Source of the DNA: Mycobacterium sp. PO1
GTDB lineage: Bacteria > Actinomycetota > Actinomycetes > Mycobacteriales > Mycobacteriaceae
Length of the DNA: 64,000 nucleotides
Direction: 5' to 3'
Assembly: GCF_017312405.1 (NCBI RefSeq)
Contig: NZ_BLTG01000001.1
Location: 44,360-108,359, forward strand
A model generated the notes under the pieces. The model ran no database searches, had not been told where the DNA came from, and saw nothing but the letters and a program-made list of their open reading frames with translations. The translations under genes and the position numbers were made by a program. Below are positions 1-9,507 of this stretch, one piece after another. Positions within the stretch are counted from its first letter, which is position 1; the number at the start of each line of letters is the position of its first letter.

Positions 1-192
1 TCGACGGCCGCCGGTGAACAGCTCCTGGCGTTGCGCGCGCTGGCCAACCGCCCGCTGGCGAAGTTGGCCGCGGTCAGCGCCGACCCGGTCGGGGCTTGGC
101 GCTACCAGGATCCGGTGGCGATCAGGGGTTTGGCGGCCCTGGAGCTGCGCGCCGCGGGCATCCGCGTCAAGGCGATCCCGAGCCCGGACTGA
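1..192 (+). CDS. C-terminal fragment of an unidentified protein
   Basis: Frame 1 is open from the window edge to a TGA at 190-192, giving the last 63 residues of a plus-strand gene whose start lies outside the window. The fragment is rich in Ala, Leu and Arg and ends ...IRVKAIPSPD. I do not recognise a family. It converges on the DUF1707 gene, with only 9 bases between the two stops. It is called real because codon usage is typical for this genome and it fills the space up to the next gene. Confidence 0.5.
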   Translation, partial: STAAGEQLLALRALANRPLAKLAAVSADPVGAWRYQDPVAIRGLAALELRAAGIRVKAIPSPD

Positions 193-201
193 ACGGGTCG
201 A

Positions 202-792
202 TCACCCGAACATCCGCTTGAACGCGGTGCCGAACGGATGCCGCGCGGTCACCGAACCGAATCGGACGCGTCCGGTGACGACGACGTGCAGGTGCCGCGA
301 CGGCGGGCTGGTGGCCACCTTCACCGTGGTCGAGCCGCCGACCGTGGTGATCCCGTTGAGGTCGGCGGTCGCACCGTCGGGCAGCACCAGGTCGGTGGAG
401 CTGAAGTAGTCGTCGACGTCGATGTGCACGACGGGGCTCTGCAGCACCGCGGAGGTGAAGTCGAGCGTCGTCGAGCACATCCGGGTGACCAGCCTCAGCC
501 GAGGTGCGACAGTCCACTGGCCCTTGCGGGACACGCTCGACATCCAGCTACTCAGCACCTCCGGCGCCGCCGCGGCCGGCTCGCGGCGCACGTGAGGCAG
601 ATCGGCGATGACGGTGTCGAGCTCCGGACGGGTGCGCGCGGTCAGCACGACATCCAGCCGCTCGCTGTACTCGTCGAGCGACAGCATCCCCTGACCTACC
701 GCATGTTCGAGGATCTTCGTCACCGCGGAGCGGTCGGCATCCGAAGCCCGCATCTGTGGTGATCGGTCGAAGTCGCCGGGGCCTGAACTCAT
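202..792 (-). CDS. DUF1707 domain protein
   Basis: 196 residues. The N-terminal part (about residues 14-64) has the DUF1707 pattern: RASDADR, then an amphipathic stretch with [14 protein letters not shown] and ending IADLP. This short domain is common at the N-terminus of actinobacterial envelope or regulatory proteins. The rest is beta-rich ([20 protein letters not shown]), resembling the cell-wall-active-antibiotic-response type C-terminal domain often paired with DUF1707. No membrane segment is seen. The ATG at 792 overlaps the TGA of cyp126 as ATGA, so it is probably translationally coupled as the last gene of purB-cyp126. An upstream in-frame start is possible but would run into cyp126. 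The function is unknown. Confidence 0.8.
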   Translation of the reverse strand: MSSGPGDFDRSPQMRASDADRSAVTKILEHAVGQGMLSLDEYSERLDVVLTARTRPELDTVIADLPHVRREPAAAAPEVLSSWMSSVSRKGQWTVAPRLRLVTRMCSTTLDFTSAVLQSPVVHIDVDDYFSSTDLVLPDGATADLNGITTVGGSTTVKVATSPPSRHLHVVVTGRVRFGSVTARHPFGTAFKRMFG

Positions 793-2015
793 GGGGTGAA
801 CTCGACGACGAGGTGGCGGATCCCGGTGTGCCGATTGCTGCGGGCCCACTCCACCGGAGCGGCCAGCCGCACCTCGGAATAGCGTCCCAGGATCTCCTCG
901 AACAACACCCGCAGCTCCAGGCGGGCGAGGTTCGCGCCGAGGCAGTAGTGCACGCCATGGCCGAAGCCCATGTGTGGGTTGGGCTTTCGCCGGATGTCGA
1001 AGAGTCCGGGGTCGGCGAACACAGCGCCGTCGCGGTTGGCCGAACCCTCCCAGACGAGCACCTTCTGCCCCGGCTCCAGGGACTGCCCGCCGAGGGTGGC
1101 GGGTCTGGTGACGGTGCGTCGTTTGGACGGCGACGGGGCGGTCCAGCGGACCATCTCCTCGATCGCCGTCGGGAGCAGGGCGGGGTCGGCGCGCAGCTCG
1201 CGATAGGCGTCAGGATGTTCGGCCAGTGCCAGCAGCCCGCCCGCGATCGCGTTGCGAGTGGTCTCGGCTCCAGCGCTGAACAGCAGGTTGAAGAACAGAT
1301 AGCTCTCGATGTCCGACAGTTCGGGGTCGGCGGAGTTCACCACCACCGACAGCATGTCGTCGCTGGGCTGGGCCCGCTTGGCCGCGATCAGTTCCTGCCC
1401 GTAGGCATACATCCGGGAGCCGGCCTCTTCGACGGAGAGCCGGGTGATCGACGCCTTGCGCGATCCGCCGAAGTCGAAGCTCGGCTCGATCGCCTCGAAC
1501 AGCCAATGGCGTTCGGACTCCGGCACTCCCAGCAGGATGCAGATCATCTGCATCGGCACTTCGGCGGCCACGTCGACCAGGAAGTCGAACGGTTCGCCGC
1601 GCGGTGCGTCGTCCAGCAGCCGGCACGCACGCTCACGCAGGTCGTCCTCCACGCGCCGAATCATGCGCGGGGTCAACCCCGAGCTGACCAGCCGGCGCAC
1701 CGCGGCATGGCGCGGGTCGTCCATCATGTTCAACAGCTGCCCGGCGATCGGCAGGTCCTGCAGCAGGGTGCCGCCGAACGGGCGCTCGCCGCCGGTCACC
1801 GACGAGTAGGTGTCCGGGTCACGCAGCACCGCAAGGGTTTCGGCGTGCGTGGCCACCGACCAGAAACCTTCCCCGTCGGGGGTGTTCTCGGTGGGTGCGT
1901 GCCAATACACCGGGGCCTGCTCACGGTGCAGCGCGAACAGGGCGTGGGGAAATCCGTCGGCGAAGTTGTCCAGGTCGGTGAAGTCGATCTGGGCAAGCTG
2001 CTGCGTCAGCGTCAC
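789..2015 (-). CDS. cyp126: cytochrome P450, CYP126-like
   Basis: 408 residues, a normal length for a soluble bacterial P450. The haem-binding loop is [10 protein letters not shown] with ligand Cys at about residue 358. The I-helix oxygen-activation motif is SAGAETTRN and an ExxR-type helix is present. It follows purB directly: the purB stop and the GTG start overlap (GTGA), as in M. tuberculosis, where cyp126 (Rv0778) is next to purB (Rv0777). That synteny is the main reason for the name. The physiological substrate of CYP126 is not established. A longer in-frame extension upstream exists but lies wholly inside purB and was rejected. Electron donors would be a ferredoxin and ferredoxin reductase encoded elsewhere. 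Confidence 0.85.
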   Translation of the reverse strand: MTLTQQLAQIDFTDLDNFADGFPHALFALHREQAPVYWHAPTENTPDGEGFWSVATHAETLAVLRDPDTYSSVTGGERPFGGTLLQDLPIAGQLLNMMDDPRHAAVRRLVSSGLTPRMIRRVEDDLRERACRLLDDAPRGEPFDFLVDVAAEVPMQMICILLGVPESERHWLFEAIEPSFDFGGSRKASITRLSVEEAGSRMYAYGQELIAAKRAQPSDDMLSVVVNSADPELSDIESYLFFNLLFSAGAETTRNAIAGGLLALAEHPDAYRELRADPALLPTAIEEMVRWTAPSPSKRRTVTRPATLGGQSLEPGQKVLVWEGSANRDGAVFADPGLFDIRRKPNPHMGFGHGVHYCLGANLARLELRVLFEEILGRYSEVRLAAPVEWARSNRHTGIRHLVVEFTP

Positions 2016-3430
2016 AAGATGGCTCCCGAGGTGTACTTCGCGGCTTCGGGGTAGCGGCTCACGAGGTCGTCGACGGCGGCGACGACGCGGTCCACCTGAT
2101 CGCTCGCCGCGCCGGTGAACGCCTGCTTGTCGGCCAGCGCGCCCTCGAGCGCGGCTCGGTCCAGCGGCAGTCGCGGGTCGGCGGCCAGGCGGTCGAGCAG
2201 GTCGGGCTCGGCGCCGCGTTCCCGCATCGCGAGCGCCACCGCGACGGCGTGCTCCTTGATGACCTCGTGGGCGGTCTCGCGCCCGACGCCGGCCCGCACC
2301 GCGGCGATCAGGATGCGGGTGGTGGCCAGGAACGGCAGATAACGGTCGAGTTCGCGCTGGATCACCGCCGGGTAGGCACCGAACTCGTCGAGCACCGTCA
2401 GGAACGTCTCGGTCTGCCCGTCGATCGCGAAGAACGCATCCGGCAGTGCCACCCGGCGCACCACCGAGCAGAACACGTCGCCTTCGTTCCACTGCGCACC
2501 GGCGAGCTCGCCGGCCATTGACGCGTATCCGCGCAGCACCACCTGCAGCCCGTTGACCCGCTCGCAGCTGCGGGTGTTCATCTTGTGCGGCATCGCCGAG
2601 GAGCCGACCTGGCCGGGCGCGAAGCCTTCGGTGACCAGCTCGTGGCCGGCCATCAACCGGATGGTGTGCGCGAGCGAGGACGGACCGGCGCCGAGCTGCA
2701 CGAGCGCCGACACGACGTCATGGTCGAGCGACCGGGGATAGACCTGACCGACGCTGGTGAGGATGTCGGTGAAGCCCAGAAAGGTCGCGACGCGGCTTTC
2801 CAGTTCGGCGAGGCGCTCGGTGTCGCCGTCGAACAGATCGAGCATGTCCTGCGCGGTGCCCATCGGGCCCTTTATGCCGCGCAGCGGGTAGCGGTCGATG
2901 AGTTCACGCAGCCGTTGCAACGCCACCAGCATCTCCTGGGCGGCCGAGGCGAACCGCTTACCCAGCGTGGTCGCCTGGGCGGCGACGTTGTGGCTGCGCC
3001 CGGCCATCACCAACTCGCGGTAGAGGGCAGCCCGCTCGGCCAAGCGCGCGACGACCGCGACGCCGTGGGAGAACACCAACTCCAGTGAACGGCGGATCTG
3101 CATCTGCTCGACGTTCTCGGTGAGATCCCGGCTGGTCATGCCCTTGTGCACGTGCTCGTGGCCGGCCAGCGCGTTGAACTCCTCGATGCGCGCCTTGACG
3201 TCGTGGCGCAACACCCGCTCACGCGCGGCGATGGAGTCGAGGTCGACCGTCTCCAGCACTCGCTCGTAGTCGGCGAGCACGCCGTCGGGGACTCCCACAC
3301 CCAGTTCAGCCTGCGCGCGCAGCACCGCCAACCACAGCCGGCGTTCGGCGACGATCTTGGCCTCCGGCGACCAGATCGCCACCATGTCCTCGCTGGCGTA
3401 ACGGCTGGCCAACACGTTCGGGATACTCAC
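2012..3430 (-). CDS. purB: adenylosuccinate lyase
   Basis: 472 residues, equal to the M. tuberculosis enzyme. PurB cleaves SAICAR to AICAR in purine synthesis and adenylosuccinate to AMP, releasing fumarate each time. The fumarase/aspartase-superfamily signature [10 protein letters not shown] (around residues 276-285) carries the mobile catalytic Ser, and the TSRDLTEN and [14 protein letters not shown] segments match the active site. The GTG at 3430 was chosen because it gives the family N-terminus ([13 protein letters not shown]). A TTG two codons upstream is less likely. It is the first gene of a purB-cyp126-DUF1707 transcript, divergent from the RelZ-like gene with 38 bases between the starts. 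Confidence 0.95.
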   Translation of the reverse strand: MSIPNVLASRYASEDMVAIWSPEAKIVAERRLWLAVLRAQAELGVGVPDGVLADYERVLETVDLDSIAARERVLRHDVKARIEEFNALAGHEHVHKGMTSRDLTENVEQMQIRRSLELVFSHGVAVVARLAERAALYRELVMAGRSHNVAAQATTLGKRFASAAQEMLVALQRLRELIDRYPLRGIKGPMGTAQDMLDLFDGDTERLAELESRVATFLGFTDILTSVGQVYPRSLDHDVVSALVQLGAGPSSLAHTIRLMAGHELVTEGFAPGQVGSSAMPHKMNTRSCERVNGLQVVLRGYASMAGELAGAQWNEGDVFCSVVRRVALPDAFFAIDGQTETFLTVLDEFGAYPAVIQRELDRYLPFLATTRILIAAVRAGVGRETAHEVIKEHAVAVALAMRERGAEPDLLDRLAADPRLPLDRAALEGALADKQAFTGAASDQVDRVVAAVDDLVSRYPEAAKYTSGAIL

Positions 3431-3438
3431 GGACAAAC

Positions 3439-3444
3439 AGCCTA
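3439..3444 (-). promoter_or_regulatory. -10 element for purB
   Basis: On the minus strand the hexamer is TAGGCT, eight bases before the purB GTG. This fits the mycobacterial SigA -10 consensus TANNNT and predicts a transcript with a leader of about two bases, that is, nearly leaderless. No Shine-Dalgarno sequence precedes the start, which agrees. Confidence 0.45.
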
Positions 3445-3468
3445 TCGGCCGTGCGGCACAGTAGAGCC

Positions 3469-5202
3469 GTGCACTTCGTCGGTCTGGACCTCGCCTGGGG
3501 TCAACGCAAACCCACCGGGGTGGCTGTCGTCGACGGCAGCGGCCGGCTCGTGTCTGCTTCTGCGGCCACCGATGACGCCAGCATCCGCGCCGCCGTAGGG
3601 ACCTATACCGAGGGTGACTGTGTCGTCGGCATCGACGCGCCGATCGTCGTCACCAACCCGAGTGGGCAACGCCCTGCCGAACGCGCCCTGAACGCCGACT
3701 TCGCCCGCTTCCAGGCCGGCGCGCATCCGTCCAACACCGGGAAGCCCGAATTCGCGCACGGCACCCGGGCGGGGCGCCTGGCCGACGACCTGGAACTCGA
3801 CATCGATCCGCACGGCGGCCGGCCGCGCCGTGCCATCGAGGTCTATCCCCACGCCGCCACGGTCGCGTTGTTCCGGCTGGGCCGCACCCTGAAGTACAAG
3901 GCCAAGCAGGGCCGCAGCGTGGCGCAGCTGCGCGCCGAACTGCTCCGGCTGATGGAGCACATCGAGGGGCTCGCCAGCGCCGACCCGCCGCTGCGCGTCG
4001 TCGACTGCGAGGACTGGGTCCAGTTGCGCGCCGCCGCCGAGAAGGCCGAACGCAAGAGCGAGCTGCGGCGCGTCGAGGACCCCGTCGATGCGGTGCTGTG
4101 CGCCTACGTCGCCTACTACTCCGAGCGCCGGCCCTCGGAGGTGACCGTGTACGGCGACGCGGCGACCGGCTTCATCGTGACGCCGACGCTGCCGTCGGAT
4201 CTGGAACCGGCCCCGCCGGAACCCACGCCCGGGACCGTGCACGATGCCATCGCGACGTTCGCCGATCGTCGACCACAGCTGGCGCGGTCGACCGAGCACT
4301 ACCTCTCGGTGGTCACCAGCCTGCTCGACGACGCCGGGATCAACTATCTGAGCGTCACGGCACGCACCAAGACGGTGGCGTCGTTCGCGGCGAAAGCCGA
4401 CCGGCACCTCGACGGACGACGGCTCTACACCGATCCGCTCTCCGAGATCACCGACCAGATCGGGTTGCGGGTGATCACCTACCTGCGCGACGACGTCGCC
4501 GCCGTCGCCAATCTGCTCGGAGAGGAGATGCGACTGCTCGACGACCGCGACATGGGCGTCGAGACCGCCAGCGAGGGCAGGTGGGGGTACGCCAGCAGGC
4601 ATCTGCTGGTGGCTGTCGAGGGCGAACAACAGCCGGCGTCGGTGCAGGTCCGCACGATCTTGCAGCACGCCTGGGCGGAATTCGAGCACGACATTCGCTA
4701 CAAGGGCTCGATTCCGGAGGAGGACGCACCCGATTTGGACCGCCGCTTCACGCTGGCGGCCGGTCTGCTGGAGTTGGCCGACCGTGAGTTCTCGGCCATC
4801 CGTGAGCGGCTGCGCTCCACCGGGCCCACGGAGCGCGCGCCGCTGGAGACGTCTGATCCGAGGATTCCGACGCCGGTGCTGGCGACCTACCTCGGCAACC
4901 GGTTCCCGGAGGCGGGTTGGTCGCGGACCGACCATTACGCCTGGATCGCCGGACTGTTGCTGGACCTCGGAATCGACTCGGTCGACGAGGTGGACGCCGT
5001 GCTGAACGGTGTGGACACCGACCGGGTGAACGCCTCGATGGGCTACCACTATCCGGCCGGCGCGGTGCGTCGTCTCGACGACGTGTTGCTGGCGGTGTTC
5101 GGTACCCGCTACATCGACCTGCCCGGCAATGCGCATCGTACGAAGCTGCTGCACAACAGGTTTGCCCGGATTTCCAGCATCGAATCCGGCAAGGCCGACT
5201 AG
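3469..5202 (+). CDS. relZ: DUF429 / RelA-SpoT fusion, RelZ-type (p)ppGpp synthetase
   Basis: 577 residues. Residues about 1-220 form a DUF429-type domain starting VHFVGLDLAWG with GIDAPIVV, an RNase H-like acidic fold. Residues about 255-420 form a RelA/SpoT synthetase domain: SVTARTKTVASF, DQIGLRVITYL (about 328-338), WGYASRHLL and QVRTILQHAWAEFEHDIRYK (about 392-411). A conserved C-terminal domain follows. The architecture matches the mycobacterial dual-function protein MS_RHII-RSD/RelZ (RNase HII plus (p)ppGpp synthetase), which I recall as also lying beside purB in M. smegmatis. No HD hydrolase motif is visible, so synthetase only is inferred. The GTG at 3469 was chosen; a GTG at 3451 is an alternative. 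Confidence 0.75.
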   Translation: MHFVGLDLAWGQRKPTGVAVVDGSGRLVSASAATDDASIRAAVGTYTEGDCVVGIDAPIVVTNPSGQRPAERALNADFARFQAGAHPSNTGKPEFAHGTRAGRLADDLELDIDPHGGRPRRAIEVYPHAATVALFRLGRTLKYKAKQGRSVAQLRAELLRLMEHIEGLASADPPLRVVDCEDWVQLRAAAEKAERKSELRRVEDPVDAVLCAYVAYYSERRPSEVTVYGDAATGFIVTPTLPSDLEPAPPEPTPGTVHDAIATFADRRPQLARSTEHYLSVVTSLLDDAGINYLSVTARTKTVASFAAKADRHLDGRRLYTDPLSEITDQIGLRVITYLRDDVAAVANLLGEEMRLLDDRDMGVETASEGRWGYASRHLLVAVEGEQQPASVQVRTILQHAWAEFEHDIRYKGSIPEEDAPDLDRRFTLAAGLLELADREFSAIRERLRSTGPTERAPLETSDPRIPTPVLATYLGNRFPEAGWSRTDHYAWIAGLLLDLGIDSVDEVDAVLNGVDTDRVNASMGYHYPAGAVRRLDDVLLAVFGTRYIDLPGNAHRTKLLHNRFARISSIESGKAD

Positions 5203-5233
5203 GTCCGGCTGGCTGGTGCGGGTGAAGGCCCAG

Positions 5234-6823
5234 TCAGAACGGGGGCGGCCTGTTGTGCTCGGCGGCTCTCTCCTCGTTGAGCTTGCGCTCCGCAGCGATG
5301 GCCCGGATCCTGTTCTGCGCGCGAGTTTGTCGACGCCGCGGCATCAGCGCGCCGCGCGCGTCACTGGAGTCGAGCTCCGGCGGGTCACCCGGCCACAGCT
5401 CCCCGGTGGGCCGGCACAACGAGGGAAACAGCAAGGCACTGCCCGGCTTTGTCGTGTAGACGTGCCCCGTTGGACTGGTCCAGATGACGGTGCCGTCGGG
5501 CAGCTGACGGTCGCGCCAGCCGGTCGGCCCGCTCCAGAAGGTTTTCAGCAAATGATGAAAACGGCACAGGCACTTGAGGTTCGACGGGTGAGTCGGTCCG
5601 ATCGGATAAGGCACCGTGTGGTCGATGTCGGCCAGCGAGGCGGGCCGATCGCAGCCAGGGAACCGGCAGGTCAGGTCACGGCAGCGGACGAACGCGGCGG
5701 TGGCGGCAGATGGAGTGTAGCGGGGTTCGGGATCGGTGATCCCCGGGTGAAGCACCTCACGGAACCGGGCGCCGTCCATCACCTGAGCCAGGAGCCAGTT
5801 CGGAGTGACACCGGCACCAAATATGAAGGCCGGCGGAGCCTTCGGCACCTTGCATTCAGCCGCGTCCGTCACGTCCGGCTCAGCCGACCCAGCCACATTC
5901 GGTCCAGCCGCCCTGTCGCGCGCCACTTCCTCGCAATCGCGCTGGGCATCGTCGTCGAGCCTGTGAGTGGAATCGGGATTTGAGGCATCTGCTGCTTCGG
6001 CTATGGCGGCCCGCTCGGCGATGACGTAGACGGTGGTGTCGCGGGCGGGCCGCCTGCCGGCCGCCTCGCAGCCCTCCGTCCCGCACTGACAGGGCAGGCT
6101 GTCCATCTCGAGACCGAGGGCCGCGAAGGCGTCGTTGCGTCGCTCGTCGAGGCTGCGCGGGTCAGCCTCGCAGACGCTGTGAGCCAGGTCCTCCACCCGC
6201 GCTCTCATGGCTGCGGCGTCGGCGGCATTCATTCGCGCGTACAGGCTGGTGATGCCCGGAACGTCCTTCGGGCCGCCGAATTCCACCGTGCGTGACGAGC
6301 CCGATTCGCGGCTGCGTCGCAGCGCCCCCGGGTCGTGGCGGTCGACGATCGCGTCGATGGCACGTTCGACTTTGGGCGCCGACAGAGGTCCCCAGCCGGT
6401 GATCACCTCGGCGAGTTCTGCGTCCACGGCCGCCATCGCGGTCTCGTCGTCGATCAGGTAGGTGCGCCACACGATGGCGCGCACCAGGATGTCGTTGATC
6501 AGGCCGGCCTCGAACAGCGCCGCCACTCTGGGCAGCCGGTCACGCAATGCCACCCCACGGTGGGTCTGAGCCAACGCCAGCCCTTGCGTCAGATCGAGAG
6601 CGGCGGCCAGCTCGGCGGCCACCGCGGCATCCGGATCGACCCACCAGTCTTCTCGCTCCTCAGCAGCCAGACCGGTGCGGCGGGCGAAGAGTTCGGCCAT
6701 CACCGCCAGCTTGCGCGCGCCCGCCGCGTTCTCCGTCCGCGCCCAGCCCCGCGCCGCGTCGACGAGCTCGCGCGCACTCAGTTTCCCCAGGGAGGGAATC
6801 TCCGGCAGCGATTCGTCGAACAT
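5234..6823 (-). CDS. DUF222 / HNH endonuclease-type protein (13E12 family)
   Basis: 529 residues. The long N-terminal part (about 1-370) is the DUF222 region typical of the mycobacterial 13E12 family. The C-terminal HNH motif spans about residues 380-425: CRFPGCDRP, DIDHTVPYP and SNLKCLCRFHHLLK, with zinc-type Cys pairs and the catalytic His. Such proteins are multicopy in mycobacteria and serve in places as sites for prophage or repeat insertion; their biological role is unclear. The ATG at 6823 (MFDESLPEIP) was chosen because a TAGAAT hexamer lies seven bases upstream, implying leaderless translation; the longer start ten codons upstream would cover that promoter. It converges on relZ. No flanking repeats mark it as recently mobile. 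Confidence 0.85.
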   Translation of the reverse strand: MFDESLPEIPSLGKLSARELVDAARGWARTENAAGARKLAVMAELFARRTGLAAEEREDWWVDPDAAVAAELAAALDLTQGLALAQTHRGVALRDRLPRVAALFEAGLINDILVRAIVWRTYLIDDETAMAAVDAELAEVITGWGPLSAPKVERAIDAIVDRHDPGALRRSRESGSSRTVEFGGPKDVPGITSLYARMNAADAAAMRARVEDLAHSVCEADPRSLDERRNDAFAALGLEMDSLPCQCGTEGCEAAGRRPARDTTVYVIAERAAIAEAADASNPDSTHRLDDDAQRDCEEVARDRAAGPNVAGSAEPDVTDAAECKVPKAPPAFIFGAGVTPNWLLAQVMDGARFREVLHPGITDPEPRYTPSAATAAFVRCRDLTCRFPGCDRPASLADIDHTVPYPIGPTHPSNLKCLCRFHHLLKTFWSGPTGWRDRQLPDGTVIWTSPTGHVYTTKPGSALLFPSLCRPTGELWPGDPPELDSSDARGALMPRRRQTRAQNRIRAIAAERKLNEERAAEHNRPPPF

Positions 6824-6830
6824 GTGTTCG

Positions 6831-6853
6831 ATTCTATGTCGGCCCGCCGACAT
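6831..6853 (-). promoter_or_regulatory. leaderless -10 plus adjoining inverted repeat before the HNH gene
   Basis: TAGAAT (minus strand, 6831-6836) lies seven bases before the ATG. A perfect 7-bp inverted repeat, ATGTCGG / CCGACAT with a 4-base spacer, occupies 6836-6853, one base into the -10 and across the -10/-35 gap. It is placed where a repressor would act. The regulator is unknown. Confidence 0.4.
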
Positions 6854-7023
6854 GCGGCCAACACAAGTTGGGCGCCCTGTGGATAAGTGTGATCACCTCT
6901 GATGGTCGGCGAGCCCTACTGAGGCACGCCGCCCCCGACGCGAGCCCCCCGAGCGCAAGACGGGACCCAGCGTCCGGCGCGAACTGTCGACACTCGGAGT
7001 GACGGCGAGCGCCCGACTGCCGC

Positions 7024-8460
7024 TCAGTCCGGCCCGGACCCCAGGTGCGTCGGGTCGGTGATGTGGCCGTCGCGAATGCCGAGCTGCCGGTTGATCAACT
7101 GGGTGACGAAGAACAACACGATGCCGATGATCACCAACGCCCCGGCGACGAGGTACTGCTGCGCGGGCCGGCCCGACAGCGGCGTCACGAGATACAGCGA
7201 GACGAGGAAGCCGATGACCGGCAGCACCGTCGGGGTCTTGAAGTAGCCGCCGGCCTGCCGGACGTCGCGCCGGAGCACCAGCACGGCGACGTTGACAACC
7301 GCGAACACCGCCAGCAGCAGCAGGCTCGTGGTGCCGCCGAGCACCGAGATCGCGTTGTCGCTGGCGGCGGTCGAGACGTAGATGATCAGGCCGAACGCGA
7401 TCACGGTGGTGAAGATGATGGCCGCCCAGGGCGAGCGACGGGTCGGATGCACCACCCCGAGTCCCGGTGGCAACACATGCTGGCGGGCCATCCCGTAGAT
7501 CAAGCGGCTGGCCATCAACATGTTGATCAGCGCGGTGTTCGACACGGCGAACATGGTGATGAACGGGAAGATCTCGTCGATGGGCAGCCCGGGTGCGCCC
7601 GCTTTCACCACCTCGACAAGCGGGGTGTCGCTGGCCTGCAGTTCACCGACGGGCACGAGCGCCACGGCCACGATAGACACCAGGATGTAGACGATCCCGG
7701 CGATCGACAGACCTGACAGCAGGATCTTCGGGAACGTCTTGACGGGGTCTTTGGTCTCCTCGGCCATGTTGACCGAGTCCTCGAAGCCGACCATGGCGAA
7801 GAACGCCAGTGACGTCGCTGCGGTGACGGCCATGAAGGTGTTCTTCTGGTCGGCGGTGTCGAACGCGACGACCCGCGAGAAGTCGACGTCACCGCCGCTG
7901 AACGCCCACATACCGACCATGATCACGGCGACCAGACCGGTGATCTCGACGATGGTCAGCACCACGTTGAGCTTGATGCTCTCACCGACACCACGAAAGT
8001 TGATGGCCGCCAGCGCCGCCATGAAACCCAGTGCCAGCAGCGCCACCCCGAGCTTCGACGGCTCGGCCATGCCGATGCCCTCGAAGAAGTTCGCCGAGAA
8101 AGCACGCGATGCCGTTGAGGCCGAGGTGATTCCGGAGCACATGACCACGAACGCGACGAGGAACGTGACGAAATGGATGCCGAATGCCTTGTGCGCGTAC
8201 AACGCTGCGCCCGCAGCCTGTGGGTACTTGGTCACCAGCTCCAGGTAGCTGAACGCGGTGACGGTGGCGACGGCGAAGGCGACCAGGAACGGGAGCCACG
8301 CCGCCCCACCGACTTCGCCCGCCACGTCGCCCACGAGCGCGTAGACGCCGGTACCGAGGATGTCACCGACGACGAACAACAGCAGCAGCCCCGGGCCCAT
8401 CACACGCTTGAGCTCGGGGGTGTTCTCCTCGGTCTGCTGACCTGCGACCGACTCCGACAT
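7024..8460 (-). CDS. APC-family amino acid permease
   Basis: 478 residues with about twelve hydrophobic segments in the LeuT/APC fold. The first carries the family GTGVYALVGDVAGEVGG glycine-rich unwound helix that binds substrate. It is predicted to be an inner-membrane, ion-coupled amino-acid or polyamine transporter; specificity cannot be read from sequence. Both termini are hydrophilic, as expected for cytoplasmic tails. The ATG at 8460 follows a strong ribosome site (GGGGGAGG, four bases upstream). It is transcribed in the same direction as the neighbouring SDR but separated from it by 18 bases, so the TetR-SDR-permease set may form one transcript. The 200 bases between this gene's stop and the HNH start hold only the HNH promoter. 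Confidence 0.85.
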   Translation of the reverse strand: MSESVAGQQTEENTPELKRVMGPGLLLLFVVGDILGTGVYALVGDVAGEVGGAAWLPFLVAFAVATVTAFSYLELVTKYPQAAGAALYAHKAFGIHFVTFLVAFVVMCSGITSASTASRAFSANFFEGIGMAEPSKLGVALLALGFMAALAAINFRGVGESIKLNVVLTIVEITGLVAVIMVGMWAFSGGDVDFSRVVAFDTADQKNTFMAVTAATSLAFFAMVGFEDSVNMAEETKDPVKTFPKILLSGLSIAGIVYILVSIVAVALVPVGELQASDTPLVEVVKAGAPGLPIDEIFPFITMFAVSNTALINMLMASRLIYGMARQHVLPPGLGVVHPTRRSPWAAIIFTTVIAFGLIIYVSTAASDNAISVLGGTTSLLLLAVFAVVNVAVLVLRRDVRQAGGYFKTPTVLPVIGFLVSLYLVTPLSGRPAQQYLVAGALVIIGIVLFFVTQLINRQLGIRDGHITDPTHLGSGPD

Positions 8461-8478
8461 CGCGCCTCCCCCAGATGA

Positions 8479-9507
8479 TCAGTTGTGCTCGGACACTACG
8501 TTGCGCTCGGTGCCGGTCAGCGCCGACACCTGGTTCAGAAAGGCAGCGGCGGCTCGCGGGTCCTGGTGCCGTTGCCAACCGAACGTCGTCGGCCGCTGCG
8601 CGCGGTCGTGCCAGAAGTGACCCGGTTTCGACTCCGGACACGTCGCCACCAGCCACACCGCGGTGTCGGCTCCGTCCTCGGCGCCCCGCAGCAGCGGCTT
8701 GGTGACGCTACGAAACACCGGCAGGGCTTCGGCCACCCCCGGCGTCTCGACCCATCCCGGATGGGCACTGTAGACATGAACGCCGCTGCCCGTCATGGCC
8801 TTCGCCCATTCATCGGCGAGCACAACCTGCATCCGCTTCGTCCGGGCATAGGTCCGGACGCCGTTGTAGGGGCCGTCGCGGGATTCGAGTTCGTCAACCG
8901 ACCAGCGTTGCAACGGTGCGGTGTACATCCCGCCAGAGGACATGAACACCACGGCAGCCCGGTCCGGTACCTGCAGCAGATCCAGCAGCTGCACAGTCAT
9001 CACGTGCGGCCCCAGGACATGGCAGGCGAGCTGGATCTCATGCCCCTGCGGAGTTTCGTCGCGACGCTTGGGCATCAGGCCCGCGTTGTGCACCACGCCG
9101 TGCAGCGCGTCGACGCGGCCGGACAGATCAGTCGTCCAGGCCCGTACCGCGTCGAGGTCGGACACGTCGCAGACTTCTTCCACGACCTCCGCCTCGGGGA
9201 CCGAGGCGCGGACCGCGCCTGCGCTACGGCTCACCCTGGCGGCGTCGCGGCCGAGCAGGTGCACGGTGGCACCGAGTCGCGCGAAGCTACCGGCCATCGC
9301 CTCCCCGATACCCGACGTCGCACCGGTGACCACCACCCGCTTGCCCGCCATGGCGTTCGTCGCCGGGTCAGCCGGCCACCACAGGCGGCGCACGCCAGAG
9401 CCGAGCTTGGTGTAACCCAGCACGACGGACCGGTCCAGCGCCGCGTCGACGACACCGCCCAGGGATTTACCGATCGCCACGGACAGGGAAGTAACCAAGC
9501 TGGTCAC
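8479..9507 (-). CDS. short-chain dehydrogenase/reductase
   Basis: 342 residues, long for an SDR because of a hydrophobic N-terminal extension of about 50 residues. The Rossmann nucleotide site is TGATSGIG (61-68), the NNAG-equivalent is HNAG, and the catalytic Tyr/Lys pair is in YARTK after a Ser-rich SSGGMYT. Closest in feel to light-dependent-protochlorophyllide-reductase-like/retinol-dehydrogenase SDRs. The substrate is not known. The start overlaps the stop of the TetR gene (ATGA), so the two are cotranscribed and the TetR protein probably regulates this enzyme. A lipid or sterol alcohol is a reasonable guess from the surroundings but is only inference. Confidence 0.8.
   Translation of the reverse strand: MTSLVTSLSVAIGKSLGGVVDAALDRSVVLGYTKLGSGVRRLWWPADPATNAMAGKRVVVTGATSGIGEAMAGSFARLGATVHLLGRDAARVSRSAGAVRASVPEAEVVEEVCDVSDLDAVRAWTTDLSGRVDALHGVVHNAGLMPKRRDETPQGHEIQLACHVLGPHVMTVQLLDLLQVPDRAAVVFMSSGGMYTAPLQRWSVDELESRDGPYNGVRTYARTKRMQVVLADEWAKAMTGSGVHVYSAHPGWVETPGVAEALPVFRSVTKPLLRGAEDGADTAVWLVATCPESKPGHFWHDRAQRPTTFGWQRHQDPRAAAAFLNQVSALTGTERNVVSEHN

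Noticed and set aside
756..2054. Long plus-strand frame opposite cyp126 (432 codons)
   Set aside because: It is the mirror of a high-GC gene: composition is His/Gln/Arg-rich with no motif. The opposite strand has a full P450.
5234..6823. Mobile element (HNH homing endonuclease or IS)
   Set aside because: No intein splice motifs, terminal inverted repeats or target duplications are seen. DUF222/HNH genes are ordinary in mycobacteria.
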